This document shows, piece after piece, positions 1-7,448 of a DNA stretch of 41,578 bases (position 1 is its first letter; every line of letters begins with the position of its first letter). The notes under the pieces were generated by a model, which saw only the letters and a program-made list of their open reading frames with translations, was not told where the DNA came from and searched no databases. The position numbers and the translations under genes were made by a program. Source of the stretch: Armatimonadota bacterium (GTDB lineage Bacteria > Armatimonadota > Fimbriimonadia > Fimbriimonadales > Fimbriimonadaceae); the NCBI GenBank assembly GCA_020161505.1, contig JAIUNY010000025.1, positions 1 through 41,578 of the forward strand, written 5' to 3'.

Positions 1-120
1 AGGGCGTCGATTGGGGAGTTGGTGGTCTCCCGACCCTGAAGGGTCGGGGCACCGAAAATGCGTGCCCCTTCGGGGTATCTCCCGGAAGGATTTCACCTTC
101 GAACCAGCGGACGATTCATG
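1..120. other. Intergenic hairpin-rich stretch
   Basis: No convincing gene is seen here; frames are open only because the DNA is GC-rich. Two clear inverted repeats occur: CGACCC/GGGTCG at 31-36/41-46 with a TGAA loop, and GGGGCAC/GTGCCCC at 46-52/62-68. They share position 46, so they are alternative or adjacent folds. They may be transcription-termination structures of a gene lying outside the window. No known structured RNA family was recognised. Confidence 0.35.
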
Positions 121-126
121 GACTCG

Positions 127-175
127 CCCTCCACCGATTCCCATCGGGGGAGGGTGGCCAAAGGCCGGGTGGGGG
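127..175. repeat. REP-like palindromic intergenic repeat
   Basis: A 12-bp stem with one A/G mismatch pairs 127-138 with 143-154 around a TCCC loop. It is followed by a second small hairpin, TGGCC-AAA-GGCC, and then GGGTGGGGG. The pattern (CCCTCC stem, GGGAGGGTGGCC, AAGGCCGGGTG) resembles a palindromic intergenic repeat common in many GC-rich bacterial genomes. That resemblance is from memory. No second copy was noticed in this window. Confidence 0.45.
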
Positions 176-178
176 AAA

Positions 179-205
179 GCCGGACTCCTCGAAGAGAAGT
201 CCGGC
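179..205 (-). terminator. Terminator hairpin after the PEP-CTERM gene
   Basis: GCCGGACT (179-186) pairs perfectly with AGTCCGGC (198-205). On the minus strand the hairpin is followed by TTTCCCCC. It lies 11 bases past the stop codon of the minus-strand PEP-CTERM gene, so it is best read as that gene's terminator, although the T run is short. Confidence 0.55.
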
Positions 206-215
206 CCAATTCAAA

Positions 216-836
216 TCAAGCGGTGCGACGCTTTCGCCGCGCTGTGGCGATCCCGGCGAGAGCCAGAAGGGTCATCGTCGCGGGTTCTGGGACGAGCTGG
301 ACGTTATCCACCCGGGTGTAGTCGGCGCCGTTTGCGATGTCACCATTGATCCCGATTCGGGTGAGGCCCGCCAGAACATTGTTGATGTTCGTGAGGGTCG
401 CGGCTTGGATCGGGCCGCCGTTTCCATAGAGCCAGCCGGTTGCATCCGTCAAGCTGTAGTCATAGCTGACAAAGTTGGTGAGGGTGGTGTGATTGTGCTG
501 TCGGAAAATCGCTTCGGTACCGTTCGTGAGCACGAGGAGCGGCCACGGGCCACCTGCGCCATTGGTGGAGTGATCGAACTTGATCGACGTGGCACCCAGG
601 TAGCTACCCGTCAATACTGGACTCAAGTGGAAGGCCCAGCCGGCAAAGTCTCCGCCGTCGATGTAGCCGCCAGAATTCCATGTGGCGGCGCCGATATCGG
701 TGAGCACGATCGTGCTGTTGTTGAAGTCGCCCTGACGCCAACCCTGGTTGTCGGTATCAAAGGTGTAGTTGAGCATTTGGGCACTTGCGGTGCCAGCCAG
801 AGCGATCACGCCCAGCGCGAAAATGAAAGAGCGCAT
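216..836 (-). CDS. PEP-CTERM sorting domain exported protein
   Basis: A 206-residue exported protein of unknown function. Residues 1-19 form a signal peptide (MRSFIFALG, hydrophobic core, A-S-A cleavage site). The mature part is rich in Asn, Thr, Gly and Trp, as in beta-sandwich surface proteins. The last 25 residues (182-206) start with VPEPATM, continue with a short hydrophobic segment and end in ARRKRR, the PEP-CTERM arrangement recognised by exosortase-type sorting. The ATG at 836 is chosen because GTGAGGA lies just upstream and it begins the signal peptide exactly; an upstream in-frame start at 872 would add 12 residues before it. A TATACT box lies at 875-880. It is a single-gene unit closed by the hairpin at 179-205. 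Sorting type is clear; the role is not. Confidence 0.85.
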   Translation of the reverse strand: MRSFIFALGVIALAGTASAQMLNYTFDTDNQGWRQGDFNNSTIVLTDIGAATWNSGGYIDGGDFAGWAFHLSPVLTGSYLGATSIKFDHSTNGAGGPWPLLVLTNGTEAIFRQHNHTTLTNFVSYDYSLTDATGWLYGNGGPIQAATLTNINNVLAGLTRIGINGDIANGADYTRVDNVQLVPEPATMTLLALAGIATARRKRRTA

Positions 837-874
837 GTTGTTTTCCTCACGAATCAATCGCTTCCCCAGCAATC

Positions 875-880
875 AGTATA
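875..880 (-). promoter_or_regulatory. -10 element for the PEP-CTERM gene
   Basis: TATACT on the minus strand lies about 38 bases before the ATG at 836, leaving room for a leader with a ribosome site. No good -35 box is seen. The aldo/keto reductase terminator hairpin lies directly upstream. Confidence 0.4.
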
Positions 881-887
881 ACGATGA

Positions 888-924
888 ACTGGCTTCTCGG
901 GGCGAAGGCCCGCGAGAAGCCAGT
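888..924 (-). terminator. Hairpin after the aldo/keto reductase operon
   Basis: ACTGGCTTCTCG (888-899) pairs perfectly with CGAGAAGCCAGT (913-924), with further G/C pairing inside the loop. It sits 13 bases past the stop of the minus-strand aldo/keto reductase gene. The T run beyond it is weak, so termination is inferred from position and stem strength. Confidence 0.5.
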
Positions 925-937
925 ATTTATGCGGGGA

Positions 938-1843
938 CTACTCGCCAGTCTCGAGCCAACGAACCTCTTCCACCGAGAGGCTCTCTGATGCCACGGTCGC
1001 CAGTTCCGCGATCTGCCCGACCGTTTGCGGGCCGACGATGGCTCGGGTGGGGAAGGGCTGATGCAATGTCCACAGCAGAGCCACTTGCACAGGCTTGAGG
1101 CCGCGCTTCGATCCGAGCTCCCGAGCCCGCTCCAGGCGGCGGAAGTTTTCCTCGTTGTGATAGACCCGTCGGACGTCATCGTTGTCGACTTCGGCGAAGA
1201 ATCCGCCGCCCGTCGCGCTCCACGACCACAGAGGCAAGCCGGTGGACGCATGCCACGACCTCTCCTCATCGCCGGCGGTCAGACAGCCGCCCCACATCGG
1301 TTCGTTCACCGTGGCGAGGCTGAGATTAGGGTTGTTGAAAGCAAACGGAACGCCGCCGTGAACCTCGGCATAGGCATTCCAAGCCGCCACGCGTTCGATG
1401 GTCCAGTTGCTGGCCGCCAGAGCCTTGAAATGTCCCGCCTCGTAAGCCGAAACCACCGCTGACATCATCTCCGAGATCGGCACCTCGGGGCCGTCGCGGT
1501 GGAAGCCGACGACATCAATGCATTCGACCTGGAGCCGCTCACGCTCGGCGGCGAGGTCTTCCAAAAAGAACTCAGGCCCGAACCGAGGCTCGCCCCAGGG
1601 GTGACAAATCTTGGTGTAGATGCAGACTTGCTCGGCCACGCCCCGCTTTTGCAGCCAGTTTCCGACGGAGGTTGTGGCTTCGCCACCGCCGTAAACCCAG
1701 GCGGTGTCGATGATGTTGCCCCCGTTCTCCACCCAGGCGTCGAGCATTTCATCGGTTCGATCTTGGGCGTCTGGGGTGAATCCGACGCATCCGATGGCCA
1801 GCACGCTCAAATCGCGCCCATCAGGGCCAGGAATGTGCTTCAC
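938..1843 (-). CDS. Aldo/keto reductase
   Basis: A 301-residue cytoplasmic NADPH-dependent aldo/keto reductase with a TIM-barrel fold; substrate unknown. The family's catalytic tetrad can be placed at Asp46, Tyr51 (DTAWVYGGGEA), Lys78 (YTKICHP) and His115 (VVGFHRD). A C-terminal cofactor-loop-like segment (TRAIVGPQTVGQI) is also present. Translation starts at GTG (1843); GTGA overlaps the TGA stop of the upstream Gfo/Idh/MocA gene, so the two are co-translated. The pair suggests sugar or inositol-type carbohydrate oxidation and reduction, but no transporter or kinase lies nearby to name a substrate. A strong hairpin at 888-924 closes the unit. Confidence 0.88.
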   Translation of the reverse strand: MKHIPGPDGRDLSVLAIGCVGFTPDAQDRTDEMLDAWVENGGNIIDTAWVYGGGEATTSVGNWLQKRGVAEQVCIYTKICHPWGEPRFGPEFFLEDLAAERERLQVECIDVVGFHRDGPEVPISEMMSAVVSAYEAGHFKALAASNWTIERVAAWNAYAEVHGGVPFAFNNPNLSLATVNEPMWGGCLTAGDEERSWHASTGLPLWSWSATGGGFFAEVDNDDVRRVYHNEENFRRLERARELGSKRGLKPVQVALLWTLHQPFPTRAIVGPQTVGQIAELATVASESLSVEEVRWLETGE

Positions 1844-2850
1844 TTTGCGCCTCCCTGAGCCGCGAACAAAGGATCATGCGCGCCAAATCGCAGACCGCCG
1901 CTCAGTCGGAGGGCATCCATGGTTGCGAGGTTCGCCAAGGAGTTTTCGTGCGTCCAGTGGGGAACAACCCGGCCCTCGACACCTGCCGCGAAGACATCCG
2001 CCTCGTTGGCATAGAGCCCAAGCGCGGGAACCACAACTTCTTGCGGATCCTGCCCGCTGAGGTGAATGGTGAACTTGCCGTTGCAGAACCACGGCTCTTC
2101 CACCGTGATATGGCCGAGATCGCCATAGATCGTCGCCTGATTCCGCAGATTGATATGGATTCCGGTGCCGAAGTTGGCGGTCGCTCCGCTCGCGAACTGG
2201 AGGATCCCCGTTCCGACACCATCGTAACCCTCTCCGCACCGCTCAAACGCATATTCAGATCGGCTGGCAGTTTCGCCGAGGACGCTCTGAGCAAACGAGA
2301 TGCAGTAGCATCCGACATCCATCAGGCCGCCTGCGCCGTATTCGAGCACGGTGCGAGAGTCTTTCCAGTCTCGCGATGCCGCGAATCCGAAATCCACTTG
2401 GATGTGCCGAATCGTGCCAATGACCCCTTCGCGCACTTGGCGGACGAGCTCGACCATTTGAGGCTGGAGACGGTACATGAACGCCTCGCAAAAGAGAACA
2501 TCGTTCTCTTGGCAAGCGGCAACCGCCCGCGCTGCATCGGCATGATTGAGAGCGCAAGGCTTCTCGACCAGAACGTGCTTTCCGGCCTGCGCGGCTTCCA
2601 CAGTGAGATCGGCGTGGAGATGGTGCGGCGTGGCAATGTAAACGGCTTGCACGTCGGGATCCGCCAGAGCTTCCGTGTAGGAGCCGTATGGCTTGCCGCC
2701 GAACTCCTGCGCAAACAGGGTCGCGCTCTCGTAACTCCGCGATCCCACCGCGACCAAACGGCCGGTTTCGCTCTTATTCACTCCATCAGCAAAGGCGCGA
2801 GCGATGCGTCCGGTTGCTAAGATTGCCCAATTCAAAGATGTGGTCCCCAT
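1840..2850 (-). CDS. Gfo/Idh/MocA family oxidoreductase
   Basis: A 336-residue NAD(P)-dependent oxidoreductase of the glucose-fructose/inositol dehydrogenase family. The N-terminal Rossmann region carries ATGRIARAF (residues 12-20), a slightly unusual nucleotide-binding loop, and the family signature EKP lies at 96-98 (VLVEKPCALN). The C-terminal half has the expected beta-sheet substrate domain (GGLMDVGCYCI). The ATG at 2850 is preceded by GGAG at a spacing of 7. It is the first gene of a two-gene operon with the aldo/keto reductase. Family assignment is firm; the sugar or polyol substrate is unknown. Confidence 0.9.
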   Translation of the reverse strand: MGTTSLNWAILATGRIARAFADGVNKSETGRLVAVGSRSYESATLFAQEFGGKPYGSYTEALADPDVQAVYIATPHHLHADLTVEAAQAGKHVLVEKPCALNHADAARAVAACQENDVLFCEAFMYRLQPQMVELVRQVREGVIGTIRHIQVDFGFAASRDWKDSRTVLEYGAGGLMDVGCYCISFAQSVLGETASRSEYAFERCGEGYDGVGTGILQFASGATANFGTGIHINLRNQATIYGDLGHITVEEPWFCNGKFTIHLSGQDPQEVVVPALGLYANEADVFAAGVEGRVVPHWTHENSLANLATMDALRLSGGLRFGAHDPLFAAQGGAK

Positions 2851-2970
2851 GCGTTGACTCCGGTTTCACCTTGGCACACGAGACCGGGGCTTCGCTTGGT
2901 CGAACGACGTTTTTCTGCGTTCGACTGGCTCAGTTCGTGAGAACCTTCTCATGGGCTCTCGAATGGGGGC

Positions 2971-2998
2971 TAAAGGTTTTTCCATACCCAACCGAGAA
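2971..2998 (+). promoter_or_regulatory. Sigma-28 (FliA-type) flagellin promoter
   Basis: TAAAG (2971-2975), exactly 15 bases, then ACCGAGAA (2991-2998). The flagellar sigma-28 consensus is TAAAG-N15-GCCGATAA, so the -35 and spacing are perfect and six of eight -10 bases match. It lies about 65 bases before the flagellin start, leaving a leader with a GGAG ribosome site. Confidence 0.75.
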
Positions 2999-3063
2999 TC
3001 CACCTAGTAAGAACACCTGGATTCCGTCTATTCGGTTTGCCAGGCAACAATCGGAGTGACTGA

Positions 3064-4521
3064 GTGAGCCTGAGGATCAATACCAATGTTCCCGCCATGA
3101 CGGCGATGCGGCAGCTGGCCATTAATGAATCGAATATGCAGGGAGCGATTACTCGACTGAGTACCGGCCTGCGAATCAATTCGGCCGCCGATGACCCAGC
3201 GGGCATGATCATCAGCGAAGGTCTGCGCAGCCAAATCAAGGGCGTTCAGCAGGCGATTCGCAACTCCCAAGATGCCACAAACATGTCGAAGACGGCAGAA
3301 GGTGGGCTTGAGGAAGTCTCCCGACTTCTCCTGAGCGTACGGGCGATTGCCGTTTCTTCGGCGAACACCGCCGTTGTTGATGCGAACCAGCTTCAGGCGA
3401 ATCAGAACCAGATTCGCAACATCCTCTCGTCGCTCGACCGAATTGCCGAGCACACAAGCTGGGGCAGCAAGAAGCTTTTGAATGGTGCCAGCGGCACCAT
3501 CACCAACATCACGACGACGAACTCGGTGCGGAGCCTTTACATCGGCTCGACGTTCAATGAGGAGACGGTTCGGTCGGGTTCGGTGACGATGACCCGGGTG
3601 ACCCCGGCGACCCAAACCACGACGGGCGCTCTTGCCACCAACTTCGCGTCCGGCACAGCTGCGGTGAACGCTGGCACTTTCGCGATCAATGGCGTGAGCT
3701 TCACGAGCGAGCCGGGCGAAACGGTCAATAGCCTCCTCTCCAAAATCAACGGCAAGACCAGCGCCACGGGAGTGATGGCGACCTTCACCGCGGGAAGTGG
3801 GATCGCCCTCACTTCAATCCAATACGGCAGCAACTTCCCGATTCAATACACCGAGACGCTGAACATCATGAACGGCGGAGCTTCATCCAGCCCGGCAGTC
3901 GGAGCGGATGCGGTCTTTGATGTCTTGGTCCCGGTGGAGCCAGGTCCTGGCACCACCACAACAGAACGATTTACCGGAGGTCAAGGCCCGGGAGTGGATG
4001 GTCTGACCCTGAGCTCGCCCAGCGGGGCGCGTCTGGCGATTACTCCTGCGGGGAACAACATCGCTGGCGCGACCAACGTGGGGTCGATCACTGTCGGGGC
4101 GGTTCGCTTCCAAATCGGCGCGAACTCGAATCAATACGCCAGTTTCTCGATGCCGAGCGTATTTGCTCGCGATCTCGGCTCGGGCGTTGTGACCGGACAG
4201 AATATCTCCAACATCGACGTTACGACAGAGAACGGAGCGAGCGACGCGATGAGGATCGTCGACGCGGCGATTCAAGAGCTCGGCATCATCCGAGGCAACC
4301 TGGGATCGTTCCAACAGAACTTCCTTGAGTCGAACATGAGGTCTCTGGGCGTCGCTGAAGAGAACTTGACTGCCTCCGAGAGCTACATCCGAGACGCGGA
4401 TATGGCGAAGGAAATGACCGAGTTCACCAAGATCAACATCTTGCGACAGAGCGGCATGAGCGTTCTCGCCCAGGCCAGCCAGTCGCCGCAGAACATCCTG
4501 CAGCTTCTGCGCGGCGGCTAG
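3064..4521 (+). CDS. fliC: Flagellin
   Basis: A 485-residue flagellar filament subunit. The N-terminal D0/D1 helices are typical (MSLRINTNVPAM, INSAADDPAGM, LNG near 140), as is the C-terminal helix (FQQNFLESNM, DADMAKEM, ending LLRGG). The middle, roughly residues 145-385, is the variable surface-exposed part and is Thr/Ser/Gly-rich. Translation starts at GTG (3064) after GGAG at a spacing of 7. It is a one-gene unit between a sigma-28-type promoter and a strong terminator, the usual arrangement for a late flagellar gene. No other flagellar gene is in the window, so export and assembly genes must lie elsewhere. Confidence 0.95.
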   Translation: MSLRINTNVPAMTAMRQLAINESNMQGAITRLSTGLRINSAADDPAGMIISEGLRSQIKGVQQAIRNSQDATNMSKTAEGGLEEVSRLLLSVRAIAVSSANTAVVDANQLQANQNQIRNILSSLDRIAEHTSWGSKKLLNGASGTITNITTTNSVRSLYIGSTFNEETVRSGSVTMTRVTPATQTTTGALATNFASGTAAVNAGTFAINGVSFTSEPGETVNSLLSKINGKTSATGVMATFTAGSGIALTSIQYGSNFPIQYTETLNIMNGGASSSPAVGADAVFDVLVPVEPGPGTTTTERFTGGQGPGVDGLTLSSPSGARLAITPAGNNIAGATNVGSITVGAVRFQIGANSNQYASFSMPSVFARDLGSGVVTGQNISNIDVTTENGASDAMRIVDAAIQELGIIRGNLGSFQQNFLESNMRSLGVAEENLTASESYIRDADMAKEMTEFTKINILRQSGMSVLAQASQSPQNILQLLRGG

Positions 4522-4553
4522 TTCTGAAACCGGGGGGAAGAAATAGGAGAGAG

Positions 4554-4590
4554 CGGGCGAGTCGGCAACGGCTCGCCCGATTTCTATTTT
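4554..4590 (+). terminator. Rho-independent terminator of flagellin
   Basis: CGGGCGAG (4554-4561) pairs with CTCGCCCG (4572-4579) and is followed by the T-rich TTTCTATTTT. It lies 33 bases after the flagellin stop. Confidence 0.85.
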
Positions 4591-4669
4591 GTCGCGGTTC
4601 CTACAGCCTGCGCGTGCCAGTCCAAGCCTGACCCAGGGTCTCGGGCGTATACTCCCGATCCATAAACCT

Positions 4670-6259
4670 ATGAGCAACACCGTCGCAACGGAGCGAGGCG
4701 GCTCCTTCCTCTCCCAAACTCCTGCCTCTATTTTTACGCCCGAAGACTTCACCAGCGATGAGCGCCTGATGGTGCAGATGGCGGAGGATTTCAGCCGCAA
4801 AGAAGTCCTGCCCGTCGTCGAGCGGCTTGAGAAGCAAGAGCAAGGGCTGATGACCGGCCTGATCGCCAAAGCCGGAGCCCTTGGATTCTGCGGAGTCGAT
4901 ACCCCCGAACAATTCGGCGGACTCGGGCTGAGCAAGAACCTCGCCGCGCGGATTCTGGAGCACCTCTCTCTCGATGCCTCGTTCAGCGTCACCGTCGGGA
5001 TCACGAGCGGGATCAGTCAATTCGGTCTGGTGGGGTTTGGCACCGATGAGCAACGGGCGAAGTATCTGCCCCGCCTGACGAGCGGCGAGATCATTGGCGC
5101 GTACGCGCTCAGCGAGCCGAACTCCGGAAGTGATGCCCTGAGCATGACCACCCGCGCGGAAGACAAAGGCGATCACTGGCTGCTCAACGGCACCAAAATG
5201 TGGATCAGCAACGCCCAGTGGGCCGAGTTCTTCCTGGTGATGGCGAAGATTGACGGTGAGCACGTCACGGCTTTTCTCGTGGAGCGAGGGTTCCCCGGCG
5301 TCAGCATCGCCCGTGAAGAGCACAAGATGGGCCTCAAAGGCTCCTCTACCGCTCGCCTCGTGCTGGAAAATGCGGTGGTTCCGAAGGAGAACATGCTGTA
5401 TCTCCCGGGCAAAGGTCACCACGTGGCGTTCAACGCTTTGAACATGGGCCGGTTCAAGCTGGGCTCGATGTCGATCGGCCCAGCGCGTCAAGCCATCGGC
5501 CACGCGACGGCTTACGCCAAAGATCGCAAGCAGTTCGGTCAGCCGATTGCGAACTTCGGTTTGCTCCGCGAAAAGTTCGCCGACATGGCGGCTCTCTACT
5601 TTGCGATCGAAGCGATGCTTTATCGCACCGGAGCGTTGATCGACGGCGCGTTTGCCGAGAGCGACCATTCGCTGGAAGGCAATCGCCTCGCCGCCGAAGA
5701 GTACGCGGTCGAGTGCAGCGCGTGCAAAGTCTTTGCCACTGAGGTTGAGGCGGCGATTGTTGATGACTGCCTGCAGGTCTATGGCGGATATGGATTTACC
5801 GAGGAGTTCCCCGTGGCGCGAATCTATCGGGACGCCCGAATCAGCCGGATTTACGAGGGCACCAACGAGATCAACCGTCTCTTTCTTGCCGATCGTCTGG
5901 TGCGCCGGGCCAACGAAGGGAAGTGCTCGCTGGAGGCGAGTGGAGACAGCTTCATCAACGATTTGACTGGCCGGGCGTATGCTAAGTTCAGCAAGGATCA
6001 GGTGGTACTGGGCGCCCTCTCCGACCTTACGATCCTCGCCTACGCCGAGCAATCGGCGCGGCTCCGGGCGGCGCGTACCGGAGGGCTCGGACAAGCGGCA
6101 TACGAGCGATTCTGCAACTGGGCCAATCCCCGCGCGGCGGCGGCCTATCAAAAGGTCGTGGGCGAAGCAGTGTCACTCCCGGCTCCGTTTGCCGCGCACA
6201 CCGACGCGTTGGCGGAGGCTCTTCTGGCAAAGGATCGTCCGCTTGAGTTCTTGAGTTAG
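4670..6259 (+). CDS. Acyl-CoA dehydrogenase (VLCAD-like)
   Basis: A 529-residue FAD-dependent acyl-CoA dehydrogenase, the first oxidation step of fatty-acid beta-oxidation. The N-terminal helical domain is followed by the FAD/substrate signature ALSEPNSGSDA (146-156), WISN (178-181), DRKQFGQPI (285-293) and YGGYGFTEEF (371-380). The catalytic base is most likely Glu396 in IYEGTNEIN. About 110 extra C-terminal residues after the core resemble the very-long-chain or ACAD9-type extension. The ATG at 4670 is preferred over an in-frame start at 4589, which lies within the flagellin terminator's T tract. TATACT at 4648-4653 is a possible -10. It stands alone, with no electron-transfer flavoprotein or thiolase gene nearby. 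Confidence 0.92.
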   Translation: MSNTVATERGGSFLSQTPASIFTPEDFTSDERLMVQMAEDFSRKEVLPVVERLEKQEQGLMTGLIAKAGALGFCGVDTPEQFGGLGLSKNLAARILEHLSLDASFSVTVGITSGISQFGLVGFGTDEQRAKYLPRLTSGEIIGAYALSEPNSGSDALSMTTRAEDKGDHWLLNGTKMWISNAQWAEFFLVMAKIDGEHVTAFLVERGFPGVSIAREEHKMGLKGSSTARLVLENAVVPKENMLYLPGKGHHVAFNALNMGRFKLGSMSIGPARQAIGHATAYAKDRKQFGQPIANFGLLREKFADMAALYFAIEAMLYRTGALIDGAFAESDHSLEGNRLAAEEYAVECSACKVFATEVEAAIVDDCLQVYGGYGFTEEFPVARIYRDARISRIYEGTNEINRLFLADRLVRRANEGKCSLEASGDSFINDLTGRAYAKFSKDQVVLGALSDLTILAYAEQSARLRAARTGGLGQAAYERFCNWANPRAAAAYQKVVGEAVSLPAPFAAHTDALAEALLAKDRPLEFLS

Positions 6260-6290
6260 AGTTGCGCGGCCCAGACTCAAAATAGGTCTA

Positions 6291-6324
6291 AATGCCCCCC
6301 CATTTTGCGGGGGCATTTTTCTTT
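6291..6324 (+). terminator. Strong rho-independent terminator
   Basis: AATGCCCCC (6291-6299) pairs with GGGGGCATT (6309-6317), and T residues continue through TTTTTCTTT. It ends the acyl-CoA dehydrogenase unit. The next gene starts only 15 bases later, so the following promoter must overlap this hairpin. Confidence 0.9.
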
Positions 6325-6338
6325 GTTACTCTTGCGAT

Positions 6339-6530
6339 ATGGTAAGGGACACAGAAAAGCTAAAGGTCGCATTGGCGATTATGTTTTTAGGTCTAGCATG
6401 CTTAGGATGGGCGTTGGTTGATCGCTATCAGCAGTCGTACCTTCCGGAAGTCGAGCGGATGCAAGCCTTGGTTGAAGGGCAGCCGAAAAACCTGACGGCG
6501 GAGGATCTGAAATGCGGCTGCGGCAAGTAG
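6339..6530 (+). CDS. Small membrane-anchored protein
   Basis: A 63-residue protein with one membrane segment (about residues 9-27, LKVALAIMFLGLACLGWAL) and a short soluble tail ending KCGCGK. No family was recognised. TACTCT six bases before the ATG, with TTGCGG 16 bases further upstream inside the terminator hairpin, would give a leaderless mRNA. The stop lies 19 bases inside the pseudopilin gene, so the two are translationally coupled. The two C-terminal cysteines are notable because two later genes in the operon also encode cysteine motifs. Confidence 0.6.
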   Translation: MVRDTEKLKVALAIMFLGLACLGWALVDRYQQSYLPEVERMQALVEGQPKNLTAEDLKCGCGK

Positions 6531-7111
6531 GATTTACTCTCACCGAGACGCTGGTCGTCATCGGAATTATTGCCCTCCTGGCCGCGATCACGCTTGCCGT
6601 CTATCCCCGGACAAAGGTTACGGCTGGAGTGACGGCGTGCAAACAGCGACTTTCTCAGATTCACATGGCGCTGGAAATGTACAAGAGCGATCATCCCGGG
6701 TACATGCCGGTCCATGAGAATGTGGATTTTCCCGCTGAACCCATGCGTCGTCCCGATGCGCTTCTACCGTACCTTAAGTCCCCGGATATGCTCTATTGTC
6801 CGATTTGTCCTCCGTGTGCGAAGAAGAAGCTGATGTCATCGTATGTTTTCACGGTTCTACCGGAAGAGAATAGCGGGCTCTATAAGTCTGCGAAAGCCCA
6901 GTTTGACGATTGGTTCGTATCGCCTGAGTCAGACTATCCCGTGATTCACTGCTTGGTGCATGATGAGCTTCACTTCTACCCAAGCGAGCGGCACCTTGCT
7001 GAGCTGCTGAACCCACCTTATGTCGTGTGGATCAACTCAAAGGGTGCGATCAAATCAGGTCGGTTCAACGTTTTCCGAGGACATGATATTGCCCATGAAT
7101 GTGCAAAGTGA
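6512..7111 (+). CDS. Type IV/type II pseudopilin-like protein
   Basis: A 199-residue prepilin-type protein. The leader MRLRQVG ends at the prepilin peptidase site G7/F8, followed by FTLTE with the conserved Glu at mature position 5 and a long hydrophobic helix to about residue 30. This is the N-methylation/assembly signature of type IV pilins and type II secretion pseudopilins. The globular part carries a CPICPPC motif (Cys96, Cys99, Cys102) that could bind metal or form disulphides. GGAGG at 6500-6504 lies 7 bases before the ATG. It is co-transcribed with the small membrane protein before it and the broken cysteine-rich gene 7 bases after it. No pilus assembly ATPase is in the window. Class is firm; partner system unknown. 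Confidence 0.85.
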   Translation: MRLRQVGFTLTETLVVIGIIALLAAITLAVYPRTKVTAGVTACKQRLSQIHMALEMYKSDHPGYMPVHENVDFPAEPMRRPDALLPYLKSPDMLYCPICPPCAKKKLMSSYVFTVLPEENSGLYKSAKAQFDDWFVSPESDYPVIHCLVHDELHFYPSERHLAELLNPPYVVWINSKGAIKSGRFNVFRGHDIAHECAK

Positions 7112-7118
7112 GAAATAT

Positions 7119-7445
7119 ATGCTCAAATACGCTTGTATCGTAATCTTCGCCGGAATAGGTATGAGTACCGCGTACGCGCCGTGCGTGACTAATTAAACTG
7201 TGAACTGTCTTATCTGTACCAAGGGAGTGCTCACTTCTTGGTTCATGTGCTGTTGCACTGATTCGGCTGGCTGCAACCAGCTTGAGTGCAGGCAAGTGGA
7301 GTGCTACAAGATGATTGGTACCTATAAGCAAAACTGTGGGATTCAAGGGTTTCCTGACCCTGTGTCCGATCCGGATATCGAGAAGCGTTTCCTCTCAGTG
7401 AACCCTGGAAAGACTTGCACCGATCCGCCAGGTACATGCAACTAA
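7119..7445 (+). pseudogene. Secreted cysteine-rich protein with in-frame TAA
   Basis: Read from the ATG at 7119, the frame encodes a clear signal peptide (MLKYACIVIFAGIGMSTAYA) then PCVTN and a TAA at 7194-7196. The same frame continues without another stop to 7445 and encodes about 82 residues with 11 cysteines, including a CCC run and several CxxC/CxxxC spacings. Without the TAA it would be a 108-residue secreted disulphide-rich protein. A GTG at 7200 could start the downstream part alone, but with no ribosome site and no signal peptide. GTGAG lies just before the 7119 start. The neighbours upstream (7 bp) and downstream (3 bp) are tightly spaced, so the gene belongs to the pseudopilin operon. 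A nonsense mutation, a sequencing error or read-through would all fit; no known family was recognised. Confidence 0.6.
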
Positions 7446-7448
7446 GTC

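Noticed and set aside
1-215. Structured RNA such as RNase P RNA, tmRNA or SRP RNA
   Set aside because: Several hairpins are present but none of the conserved cores of these RNAs could be found on either strand.
11-349. Plus-strand open frames at the window start
   Set aside because: They run through palindromes, a terminator and the PEP-CTERM gene; composition is not protein-like.
4601-6151. Minus-strand open frame of 516 residues across the acyl-CoA dehydrogenase
   Set aside because: High-GC antisense shadow; the plus strand has all family motifs.
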